The translations under genes were made by a program, and so were the position numbers. A model generated the notes under the pieces. It did no database searches. It was not told where the DNA came from and was given only the letters and a program-made list of their open reading frames with translations. 64,000 nucleotides of DNA from Cryptomeria japonica (taxonomy: Eukaryota; Streptophyta; Pinopsida; Cupressales; Cupressaceae): positions 187,614,270-187,678,269 of the forward strand of contig NC_081415.1 of assembly GCF_030272615.1 (NCBI RefSeq), given 5' to 3'. Of the stretch, positions 55,180 to 64,000 are shown piece after piece. How positions within the stretch are numbered: the first letter of the stretch is position 1; each line of letters begins with the position of its first letter.

Positions 55180-55975
55180 AGTGCAACTTACCGATCATTG
55201 ACCGGTACTCCTTCTCATCCACCAATGTTGTATCATCCTCCTTTGTTAGTTTGCAGCTAGTCACCATTGGTGTTCCAACCGGTTTTCTCTCCTCCATGCC
55301 AAAGGTCTTCAATACCTCTTTGATATACTTGGATTGGGTAATGAAGATACCCTCTTTCATCTACAGAATTTGTAGACCAATGAAAATTTTTATCTCTCCA
55401 ATTAGAGACATCTCAAACTCCTTTTTCATCTCATCTTCAAATGCATGACTTATATCATCATCTCCACCGAAGATTATATCATCTATAAATACTTCACATA
55501 TCAAAATATGACCACCTTCAGATTTCAGGTAGATGTTGTTGTCCTCACTTGTTCTTTGAAATCATATCTTCAAAAGATGAGAGTGTAAGCATTCGTACCA
55601 TGCCCTTGGTGCCTGTTTCAATCCATACAGGGCCTTGTGTAATCTGCACACCATGTCACTATCTTCTGACAAATGAAACCCATCCAGTTGCTCAATATAC
55701 ACTTCTTCCTCTAGGATTCCATTCAAGAAGGTAGAATTCACATCCATCCGGTATACTTTAAATACCTTTAATGCTGCAAATGCAAGTAGCATTTAGACAC
55801 CTTCCAGTCTAGCCACTAGGACAAAGGTTTCTCCATACTCTTCTCCTTCTTCCTGGGCATATCCCTTGCATACAAGCCTTGCCTTGTTCCTTACCATTGT
55901 GCCTTCTTCATTCAGCTTATTCTTGAAGACCCATTTGGTACCTATGGCATTCTTGTGTTCTAGTCTAGGTACCAA
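55118..55975 (-). pseudogene. Copia reverse transcriptase
   Basis: Segments in one frame: GTKWVFKNKLNEEG and RLVCKGYAQEEGEEYGETF, a TAA at 55793-55795, MDVNSTFLNGILEEEVYIEQ, LHKALYGLKQAPRAWYECL, then a stop near 55562. The catalytic box is at 55478-55489 and reads FIDD instead of YVDD, both Asp kept. It ends with FGMEERKPVGTPM and SMIGKLHYVVHNTPDI. Two or more stops and a frameshift at its start (about 55970) inactivate it. Confidence 0.85.
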
Positions 55976-56534
55976 GGACCATGTTGCATTCTTCTCTATC
56001 TAGTCCAACTCCTCTTCCATTGCCTTTTATCCAGTCTTCATCAGTAAGTTCCTCTCTAACGGTCTTAGGTTCAAATTCTAAAATCATGCAAGAATTTTGT
56101 TTCACCTTTCTCCTTGTAAGTATTCCCACATCTTTGTCTCCTATGATCTTCTTCAGATCATGATGTAGTCTTACATACCTAGGAATGACCATAGCAGGTT
56201 CCACTTGCTTTTCCTCTTCTATTTCCGCTTCATCTTCTTCTTCACCCATTGAAGCTTCTATCGGTATAGAAACACTAAGGTCTTTTCAGTGGTTGTCACT
56301 TGTTTCTTTCTTATCCAGTTCCCAGAAGGCTACACCCAGTTTATTTTCCATTTGCCTATTGTCAATTTCCTTAGGCTTCTCAGGGGATTCATCAACCCTG
56401 ACATTGATAGTCTCAACAATCTTTTGAGTCCTGTTGTTATAGCACTTGAGAGATTTTCTTTTAGTGGAATATCCCAAAAATATTCCTTCATCATAGTTAG
56501 CATCAAACTTACTTAGGTTCTCACCTCTCCTCAT
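55965..56534 (-). pseudogene. Copia integrase C-terminal extension and linker
   Basis: RRGENLSKFDANYDEGIFLG then YSTKRKSLKCYNNRTQKIVE is the copia block after the integrase core. An acidic linker (EEEDEAEIEEEKQ) leads to IPRYVRLHHDLKKIIGDKDV before reverse transcriptase. A TGA at 56538-56540 replaces the Cys after VFGSK. Confidence 0.75.
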
Positions 56535-56537
56535 ATA

Positions 56538-57270
56538 TCATTTACTCCCAAACACTTTAAAATAACTCACATTGGGAGTTCTCCCATTCCAGTACTCATA
56601 GGGGGTTTTGTCTTTACCTTTCTTAATGAATACCCAATTCATGGTATAGACTGCAGTGCTCACTGCTTCTCTCCAAAATTTGTGAGTGACATTTCCTTGG
56701 ATCAACATAGTTCTGGCCGCTTCAACCACACTCCAGTTGTTTCTTTCTACTATGTCATTATGTTGTGGTGTCCTTGGGGAAAACAATTTCCTCTTAATCT
56801 CATTCTCCTCATAGTCCTTATTGAATTTCATCAGAAGTGAATTCACCTCCTTGGTCGGTCCTCAGTTTGTTTTATCCTTCTACTGATCTCCTTCTCCACC
56901 AATGCCCTAAAGGCTTTGAACTTTCCAAATGCCTTTAATTTGTCTTTCAAGAATGTGAACCACATCATTCTTGATAATTCATCGATAAGAATCATGAAGT
57001 ATTGATCTCCCTGAATACTTCTAGTTTTCATCGGACCACACAGATCAGTGTGCACTAGATCAAGTAAGTTCTCTGTGGAAAAATACTTACCTTTGAATGT
57101 TGAGGAAGACATCTTCCCAAGTTCACATTCTCTTCATAAGGCATTCTCTAGTTTGTTCAGCAAAGGCAATCCTCTTACTAGCCTTTATAATATTGTCAAA
57201 ATTTATATGACCAAGTCTCCTGTGCCATATCCAACTATCATCAAATTTCCCCATCAGGCACTAATTAATC
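56538..57270 (-). pseudogene. Copia integrase core
   Basis: The pre-integrase part (LWHRRLGH-like WHRRLGHINFDNIIKA, about 57170-57240) is followed by LLDLVHTDLCGPM (first Asp), FLKDKLKAFGKFKAFRALVE, LRTDQGGEF (second Asp, about 56845-56862), then after a frameshift near 56845 SPRTPQHNDIVERNN (Glu; usual TPQQNGVVERKN), FWREAVSTAVYTMN and PYEYWNGRTPN. The DDE triad is preserved in sequence but spread over two frames. Confidence 0.8.
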
Positions 57271-57479
57271 TTGGCCTTCAATTGAAATAGGTTTCCTCAG
57301 GTCTTCTTACCATTGGTAATAATTTCACCAGTCTTTCCATTTATTCTACAAACTCCACCTTTGAATTCCAGTATGAGTCCTTTGTTGTTAAGTTGAGCAA
57401 CACTCAAAAGATTATGCTTAAGACCTTCCACCTAGTAGACATCATCCACATTGTTCTTTCCATTTAGTGAGATGGATCC

Positions 57480-57945
57480 TTTTCCTTTCACCATGCAAGG
57501 TGCATCGTTTCCAAACCGGACAACACCACCATCATATTCTTCAAGAGACAAATACTTTCTCTAATCACCGGTCATGTGGCAAGAACACCCGTTATCAATG
57601 ATCCACTCGTTAGAGTTGTCATTATATGAGACAAGGGCTTTCTAGCCAGACAACTCTTCCTTGACAGCCACAAACACTATGTCCATTCTCTTCATCCTCT
57701 GATTCCTCATCGGTAACACCTTCATCCACTGCAACAAGACAATTTCTCCTGCCTACTCCTTTATACTTCCTAAACCTCTTTGGTTTGTACTTATTGTCAT
57801 TGTCAGGATATATAATAGGTATATGTCCTATCTTATTGCAGGAAAAACACTTCAAAGGAATCTTACCTCTATATTTTCCAGTGCCTTTTGGAAGTTTCTT
57901 GGTAAGAAGAGCTTCAAACTCCATTAGATTCTCCTCGTCGTCCAT
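57480..57945 (-). pseudogene. Copia zinc knuckle and protease
   Basis: The frame 57945-57622 has KCFSCNKIGHIPIIYP, a CCHC knuckle whose last Cys is Tyr. Following it, NEWIIDNGCSCHMTGD (about 57560-57611) is the copia protease active site (usually WxLDSGCSxHMTG), here with Asp-Asn-Gly. A TAG follows directly in place of Gln. The knuckle binds RNA and the protease matures the polyprotein. Both have damaged key positions. Confidence 0.75.
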
Positions 57946-58682
57946 ATCTCTTCTTGGCCTGGATTTATAACTAGTATTGACCTCTTTTCCTTTCCTGGTC
58001 AGTGCAGAGGAAACAGACGCTCTAAAGTCTGACTCAGTCTTCTAAACACTACCATCATAGCCATTTAATGCATATGCAGTCAACTTTGCAATAATAGAGT
58101 CTAAAGATACCCTGGTTTTGTTGATAGACCTTAGCTCATGAATATTGCATAGATCGGTAAAAGTGATCTCAAAACTTTACTGACAACAATGGAATCATCA
58201 ATTGTTCCACCAGTGCTCTTGATCTCTCTAACCACTGTCTTGATTCTTATGCCATATTGCTAAATGATCTCTCCTTCAACCATCCTCATATCTTAAAACT
58301 TTCCTCTAAGGCTTTCTTCCTTAGCCTGCTTGACATGTTCATCACCGCCATAAATGGATTCTAGTTTGTCCCATACTTCTTTCAGATTGTACTTATCTTG
58401 TACATGAATGAACTCTATATCAGACAAGCTGCTAATAAGGGCTTCCTTGACTTGCCCATTTTCTTGTATCTCTCTTTTCTGATCATCAGTTAGAGTGCCA
58501 AAGGGGATTACATAGGCATTCTCAACATAGTTCCAATGTTATGCACCCAAACTCTTGATATATATCTTCATCCTATCCTTCCATATTTTAAAGTTGTCCC
58601 TGTTGAACTTAGAACCTTCCCTCTTCATCATTAAAACAGGATCTTTTTCCTCAAGTGGTTAAGCTTATATCACTGAGGACAT
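57946..58682 (-). pseudogene. Copia Gag
   Basis: Starts at ATG 58682 (MSSV), 20 bp after the primer site. Motifs of the copia Gag family: GSKFNRDNFKIWKDRMKIYI, VKEALISSLSDIEFIHVQD, AKEVWDKLE-like EVWDKLESIYGG, VSKVLRSLLPIY, and SIIAKLTAYALNGYDG. Several TAA/TAG/TGA stops and at least one frameshift. Confidence 0.75.
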
Positions 58683-58683
58683 G

Positions 58684-58701
58684 GATGTGCTCTGATACCA
58701 A
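58684..58701 (-). other. Copia primer binding site
   Basis: Minus strand TGGTATCAGAGCACATCC next to the 5' LTR: an exact plant initiator-Met site. Confidence 0.85.
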
Positions 58702-58702
58702 T

Positions 58703-60147
58703 TGATAAATAATGATGAACTACTAAGGTCCTAACTGGTACTAAGAGGGGGGGTGAATCAATGCAGAAAAACAAACCGCTTCAACACTTTGTTATATCAA
58801 AACACAGCTGACCGGTTGTTGACCGGTTGTCTTCACCACAGAACTTTACCAATCTATACCGGTTAAACAAAAATACTTCAGACAACTATACCAGTTAAAC
58901 AAAAATACTTCAAACAACATTCAATATATCTCAAACCTTGATAACTACTTCACTGATATAATCATGCATGAGTTGTACCAATAATACCACAACCATTTAA
59001 CAATGCATGCATATCTAACTTAATCAAAGCCACATAATCATCGCATGAAAATCTCACAACCCATAACACACAAATTTTTCACGTGGAAACCCCAATGAGA
59101 AAAACCATGATGGGAATGAATACCCACAAGTTATTTGTGAACTCTTTTGAAGTTCACACTATTAGGAGACTAGTTCGGTTAAAGACTTTACAATAAAGGT
59201 CCTCTTAGGAACCGATCTTGTTAAGGATCACTCGGTTAAGGGATGGCTATATACCCCGTTAGAGGTTGAAACCCTGTTAAGAGTTACCTCACTAGAGGAT
59301 TTAAGAACTCAATAACCCTGAGCCACTTGGTTAGAGGATTTACAACAAAGCCTGTTAAAGCTATTCAGTCAAGGGATTTACCTTCTGTTGAAATGGTTAG
59401 AAGACAACAGGTAAAACAATCGATCTGATAACAATACTTCTTGCTAAGGCAAATCCTTTTCAGTTCCTCTCTTCTGTAATCACACTCTGTAGATTCCTCA
59501 CTCTGGTTTGACAAGTATCAAATCTCCAACATGTAGACACAAATACAACTTTTGCCAATAACTGCAAATCAAAACTCATAGACCTTATAGACAACAATTA
59601 GGTCGATAGCATAAACCCTAAACCCTAAACATTTCAAGTTTACAATTACAAGCGGTCCAATCCTGACCGTCCAAACACATTACATAAAATGAAATGATCT
59701 AAAATAGATCACAATACATTCTGCACCATTCAAACATCACCACATCTGAAAATCAGTAACCCATCACGCGCTCTTCACACACTGCTAAGAAAAATGCTCA
59801 TTCCTGAGGTGGGCATTTAATGCATTCAATCTTCATGCACAAGAACCACAAATAAATCCTTCACGTGCACAAATCTGACGTGGCACCTTGATCTTTATCC
59901 TTATTCCTTTAACTAACTAGTCACAAAACATCATCAGTTGCACCGCACAAGCCAAACTAGTAACCCTGGAGCTAAACTGAGACTACCAACCGGTAGTCAC
60001 ACTTAGTGAACCCCGACACTGATCCACACCAGTCACTCCATCTCGGTTGACCATAACCGCTTCCAATCTTCATACCTGTCCACCTACTTGAGTAGTTATT
60101 GACATCAATGACAACATACATTATCACCACTTCATCATATGCCAAAA
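58703..60147 (-). repeat. 5' LTR of the copia element
   Basis: 1,445 bp, plus-strand start TGATAAATAATGATGAACTA, with AAGAGGGGGGGTGAATCA near its left end (C-tract motif on the minus strand). Confidence 0.85.
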
Positions 60148-60152
60148 ACTTT

Positions 60153-60988
60153 ATACACTCAAATGAGAATAGTTGATGTTTTCATTGATGGAAAAAAATT
60201 GGTATTATGGTTTACAGGTTACACCAGCACTAGCAGGCACTTCACATTGGCATTTAGTCTACACCGACAACAAATCATACTAGCACTCTAGGCCGACTTG
60301 GAACAATAATGTTTTGTACTTTAAAATATATTTGTATGGCCGACTTGATGTATTGTAAAGACTCATATATGTATGTCATCTTGTAAGTCATTTTGTAATT
60401 TGGTAGTGATGTAATAAGGCAATGTAATGAGCGATATATGAGATATTGTAGGACAATTGTTTATGCACTTTGATGTATCTATTTTGAAGAGAGAATAAGA
60501 AGAAGAGAAGAGTGAAGGTTATTCATCGGCAAGATTTTTGGTTAAGGTAGTTGTTTGAGATTAAACTGGTACTGAATCAAGCATTGCAGATGTTATTGTA
60601 AAGTACATTGTATTTGGATTTAACTATCCATTTATAGTCAGTGGGACTCCTTTCTGTTTTTGATGAGCTCAAGGCTGTTGACCTTCCTACATGTGCAGGC
60701 TCCTATTGTATAAGTAACATTTATTCATATTGGCCAGTGAGTAAATATTGTGGGTCACAAATCCCACTAAGGTTTTTCCCTTACCGGTTTTCCTCGCCAA
60801 AAATATTTGTGTTATGGTGTGCATTGATGGTTGTATTTCTATTTCTCTTTACTACATTATTATTTGTTTACTGGTATATTAATATAGGTTGTAAAGTTGC
60901 AAATAAGTTCAAATATTTCATCCACTGGTTAGACATTGATTTACCCCCCCCCCCCCAAGTGTCTTTGGGACTGTCATAGTATCTAACA
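60153..60988 (+). repeat. Remainder of the copy B 3' LTR
   Basis: ATACACTCAAATGAGAATAG to ATCTAACA, collinear with 35811-36675. It has a 12-C run near 60944-60955 where the other LTR has GCCCCCCCC. Confidence 0.85.
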
Positions 60989-61506
60989 TCTTTGAGTATC
61001 TTAGAGGTCAGCTAGGGTTTGTACCTCTTCATGAGGTCAATTGAGAATGATGTAGGAATACATCAATTCTGGAGCTACTTACATAATTTTACAGCTGGAT
61101 TGGTGTAGAGTGAAGTTATTCCACAGGGGGGGCATCAAGTTGTAGGTTGATGATGCTAAACAGTGAATTTTGGCATTGCATGTTTTACTTTCACTTTGGC
61201 ATTGCTGTGAAAGGTGGAGAAGAATCATAAGACTAAGAGAAGTGTTGTATGATTGTGGTAAAATGTAAACAAGGATTCCTATACACATCATCACAATCAA
61301 GAGTATTGATATTTGTATTGCCATCAATGAAAAAGGGGGAGATTGTTAGTATTTTGCTTGAAGGTTGCATTAATGATATGTTATGTTGTCATTATGTCAA
61401 TAAACCATTTATGATGTTAAGACGTCAGCTTATGATATTGTAATGATGGTGTTAATATTGTATTGCAACCAGTAGGAGGAGTTTGTATTGGAAACCGGTA
61501 TTACTT
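60989..61506 (+). mobile_element. Remnant of the base copia element
   Basis: 60991-61044 reads FEYLRGQLGFVPLHEVN and a TGA, the universal end of copia pol (compare RGALGVLPLHEVN at 54535). A 3' untranslated region follows, then AAAAAGGGGGAGAT (61330-61343) and an LTR start TGTTAGTATTTTGC (61344), matching the solo LTR at 50551. The LTR is cut at 61506 by copy C. The upstream part was displaced by the N1 pair. Confidence 0.75.
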
Positions 61507-62274
61507 TGTTAGGATTCCCACAGATACTAAGAGGGGGGTTGAATCAGTATCTGACCGGTGAGTGGAATTTCTCAACTTAAAACATGCAAAACATATTATA
61601 ACAGTGTGCCGGTATGCAAGAAATAATGTAATAAATAGAAATAAAAGAAACCACATGAAAAGCACACCATAACACAATGATTTAACGAGGAAAACCCGAT
61701 GTGGGAAAAACCTCGGTGGGATTTGTGACCCACAATATTCACTTACTGGCCAATAACAGAATATTACTTACAATAGGGACCTGCACATGCAAGAAGGCCA
61801 AGTACCTAGAGCTCACTACTCAATGGGAAGTCTCACTAACTTACAATGTGGATTATACAAATCCAATGTCTTGTACTGCTTTACAATAGCATCTATAATG
61901 CTAGATTCAGTACCGGTTTCTGCTCTGCTTCTTACATAAACCCTTTAACCTATATTTCACATAATAGGTCTGCCTAATAATTTTTCCTTATACATTCTTT
62001 TTTTTTATGTCTACAATGTTCTCCCTTATATATAAGAGTCATTTTACAACTTGCCAAATCGGCTTACAAAGTTTTTACAATAATAAACAAAATATAATAT
62101 ATCAAAAATCCTGTCGGCCTCAGTGCCGGTATACTTCCTTTCTCTGTCGATGTAGAGTGTGATCTGCTAATGCTGGTGTAATGCCTTGTTGGTGCCATAG
62201 GATTGTAAGGTTGCCATCAATGACAAAACCTTCAATCACCTTCAATGTCTCATTAGAGTGTGCATATGCCAACA
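61507..62274 (-). repeat. 3' LTR of N2 element, copy C
   Basis: 768 bp, plus-strand ends TGTTAGGATTCCC and GCATATGCCAACA. Same family as the solo LTR at 20985. It is distantly like the N1 LTR (shared TTGTCATTGATGGCAACC block near its start). Confidence 0.85.
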
Positions 62275-62459
62275 ATCTCCCCCTTTGGCATTGATGGCAA
62301 CACTCATGAGAAAATTCAAAAGTGTATCCAAAACTATAATCCAAAAATGTTACCAAAAATGTGTGTGCTCCCCCTAAGCATATGATCCTTGTGATATTGG
62401 ATTTTCTCATACCACTACTCCCCCTTTGGCATCAATGACAAAGGTTATCAAGATGTCAG

Positions 62460-64000
62460 TAGAGTTTGTAGTTACAACCTTGTACCTGTGTGATCATCAT
62501 TTGAAATATATCCACCAAAATTAAGTTTATACTTTCCATAAACTTTTTACTGTCTCTGATAGTTGTCACTATCCTTTGAACTGTACCAGTGAGATGTTGT
62601 ATGTGCTCTGCTGGTGTCCTCTATCCCTGTACAAGTGCCTCAGATATCTCTTTCCGCATGAATGCTAGATAGTCCAATTTTGGACTCAGTCTTAACCTTA
62701 AACTTTTGCCTTATTCTCTATTTTCTCCTTTTCTCTTCCCAACTTAAGTAATTCATCCTCAAAATTTGTTATCAGCTGTTCAAAAACTGATAGTGTATCT
62801 GGTGAGTTAACAAAATTATCTACAAGTTTATTTATTTCATCCTATACCTTGCTTATTTTCTTATCGATATCAGCTGTTAGTAGGTTTGTCTTGCATATGT
62901 CTTTATACAAAGTCTTGGATTCTTTTAGTAAATTACATAGTTCCAGTAGAAGTGTGTCAAATTCTCTTATACACTTCTTTATCTGATCTTCAAAGAATCT
63001 TTGTTTTTCAATTTCCATTTTATCCTTCAATGCCTCTTCCTTTACTTGCTCAATTGTCACTATGTTTTCATTGATGTATTTTGACAAAATTTCTATTTGA
63101 CTTAAAGAATATTTATTGTCTATGTTACAATTAGGAGCTATCCTCTTCAAAATTGGTATGGTGTCATCTATAGCCTTATAGGCTTGTGAGCTACAATCTA
63201 TTATCCTCTTAATTGAATCTAAGAGTACTTCAGTCACATTAGTTATTTTATAGCCTGTTGATGAGGAACCAACATTTTGAATACCACCGGTGGTAGAAGT
63301 AACCAAGCTTGTTGTGACCTCTGGTAGGTGTATTTGTGTTTGCATTTCATTAAGCAATGGTTTTTGTACTTCTCCTGTTGTCGGTTGCTCTGTTTCCTTG
63401 TGAACCTGCCCCTATTCTGGAGCCTATTGCTCTTCTTGTTTCTCTATTTGTTACTCTATCTCAGTCTAAGTCTGAGTTTCTATCTGTTGCTCTTTGTTAT
63501 CATCTGATGGTTTCTCTTGAGTGTTATCAGTTTGCTAAGCTACCGATGGCTCACTAGCCATTTCAGTCTTACCAGCTGTATCTTTGTCTACCACATTATT
63601 GATCTTTTATGTATCAACATCCACTATATATAAGACTTCAGGATTAGGATTGACATCCTCTACGTCCATACTTTCAACTATCGGTTGATCTTCTGTAGTA
63701 GTTGTTGTTACTGGTGGAGTATTCAAAGGAGGTGAGGTTAAGTTGTCTTTAACTTTGATACTAGGTGGTCCACCAACTTTACCTTTACCCTTGTCCTTGT
63801 CCTTCTGATAAACCTTTATAGGTTTGTGGCTCATGTACTCTTCCTATTTTTCTTTTTCAACTAGGAATATATCCCATGCATTTTTTATTTCTTCAGTCAC
63901 CTCATTAACTCTCCCAACTAGTAATGCAATGTGTCGGTGTGCAGTAGAGAATACTGACCGGTTGGCTTCAACAATTAGATCATCAATTTCTTTAGGTGAG
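62460..64000 (-). pseudogene. N2 ORF2, copy C (partial)
   Basis: Homologous to N1 ORF2 over its whole visible length, in the same order. Near 63990 EIDDLIVEANRSVFSTAHRH matches KIDDLISEENRIVFVSGHQQ; KDKGKGKVGGPPSIKVKDNL matches VDKGKGKIGNIPDITVKDIL; NVTEVLLDSIKRIIDCSSQA then YKAIDDTIPILKRIAPN matches the coiled-coil start; and DSKKFMESINLILVDIFQMM matches STKFMQSLNLILVDMFQIVN at the C-terminus. Middle stops mostly replace Gln codons (63360-63606). The linker is Thr/Pro-rich and differs in length. Protein similarity far exceeds the similarity of the non-coding parts. Confidence 0.75.

Larger units (their letters stand above)
52712..60147 (-). mobile_element. Ty1/copia element, complete structure, decayed
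   Basis: 7.4 kb on the minus strand with two LTRs (52712-54144 and 58703-60147), an initiator-Met primer site, a polypurine tract, and gag, protease, integrase, reverse transcriptase and RNase H in copia order. It sits inside the 3' LTR of N1 copy B. Flanks GCATT (52707-52711) and ACTTT (60148-60152) fit a target duplication with two changes; the intact LTR at 35803 reads GCATTATACAC there. Frameshifts and stops occur throughout pol. Confidence 0.85.
35803..60988 (+). mobile_element. N1 element, copy B, with three later insertions
   Basis: Full structure: 5' LTR (35803-36675), primer site, ORF1 (36748-37796), ORF2 in three pieces (38141-40447, 50092-50550, 51994-52500), polypurine tract (about 52690-52701) and 3' LTR in two pieces (52702-52711 and 60153-60988). 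Removing the gypsy at 40448-50086, the solo LTR at 50551-51988 and the copia at 52712-60147, each with one target duplication, gives an element of about 6.7 kb with no pol. Confidence 0.85.
61507..64000 (-). mobile_element. N2 non-autonomous LTR element, copy C (runs off the window)
   Basis: Minus strand: 3' LTR, polypurine tract CCAAAGGGGGAGAT (62275-62288), 3' untranslated region with a second GTCATTGATGCCAAAGGGGG (about 62409-62430), and the C-terminal half of an ORF2 homologue. The rest lies beyond 64000. Confidence 0.8.

Overview
The window looks like a gene-poor, transposon-saturated stretch of a large plant nuclear genome. Every coding signal except one belongs to a retrotransposon. 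The mix (chromodomain Ty3/gypsy, Tat-type gypsy with a second RNase H, Ty1/copia with TGTTGG termini and initiator-Met primer sites, a plant L1-type LINE with terminal RNase H) is that of a seed plant. The long old LTR elements, deep nesting and lack of live genes fit a gymnosperm such as a conifer, but no single marker proves this. No intact host gene, tRNA, rRNA or CRISPR array was seen.

Layout. 1-2079: 3' end of a LINE, minus strand. 2080-6476: AT-rich sequence with decayed tandem repeats. 6477-17353: an old chromodomain Ty3/gypsy element, plus strand. Its integrase is split by a 4.5-kb non-coding insertion (11260-15807) flanked by AGATGCT, which carries microsatellites and a GC-rich cluster of hairpins. 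17354-26168: degraded copia reverse transcriptase pieces, a solo LTR with perfect 5-bp target duplications (20985-21789), a hairpin-rich tandem repeat region, and an intronless SPT6 pseudogene fragment (24601-25174) with part of it duplicated. 26169-30240: LTR and repeat-rich leader of a Tat-type gypsy element. 30240-31388: a second copy of the family inserted at 11260.

31389-64000 is a stack of nested elements. The base is a copia element of which only the pol end, polypurine tract and LTR start survive (60991-61506). In it sits a tandem pair (copies A and B) of a non-autonomous LTR element, here called N1. A and B share the central LTR at 35803-36675. Copy B was then hit by an internally deleted Tat gypsy (40448-50086, target duplication CAAAG), a solo LTR (50551-51988) and a complete but decayed copia (52712-60147). 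A related minus-strand element, N2 (copy C, 61507 to the window end), lies in the base copia LTR.

The N elements are the most interesting system. They have LTRs, an initiator-Met-like primer site and a polypurine tract, but no protease, integrase or reverse transcriptase was found. Instead they encode ORF1 (a long coiled coil followed by four CCHC zinc knuckles) and ORF2 (about 1,000 residues: unknown N-terminal domain, basic nuclear-signal-like patch, acidic linker, C-terminal coiled coil). ORF2 has its own promoter-like TATA box and a strong plant start context. Copies A and B match closely, and copy C is a clear but diverged homologue, so ORF2 appears to be a conserved passenger protein of a non-autonomous retrotransposon lineage. 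All copies here carry stop codons; several are C-to-T changes visible by comparing copies.
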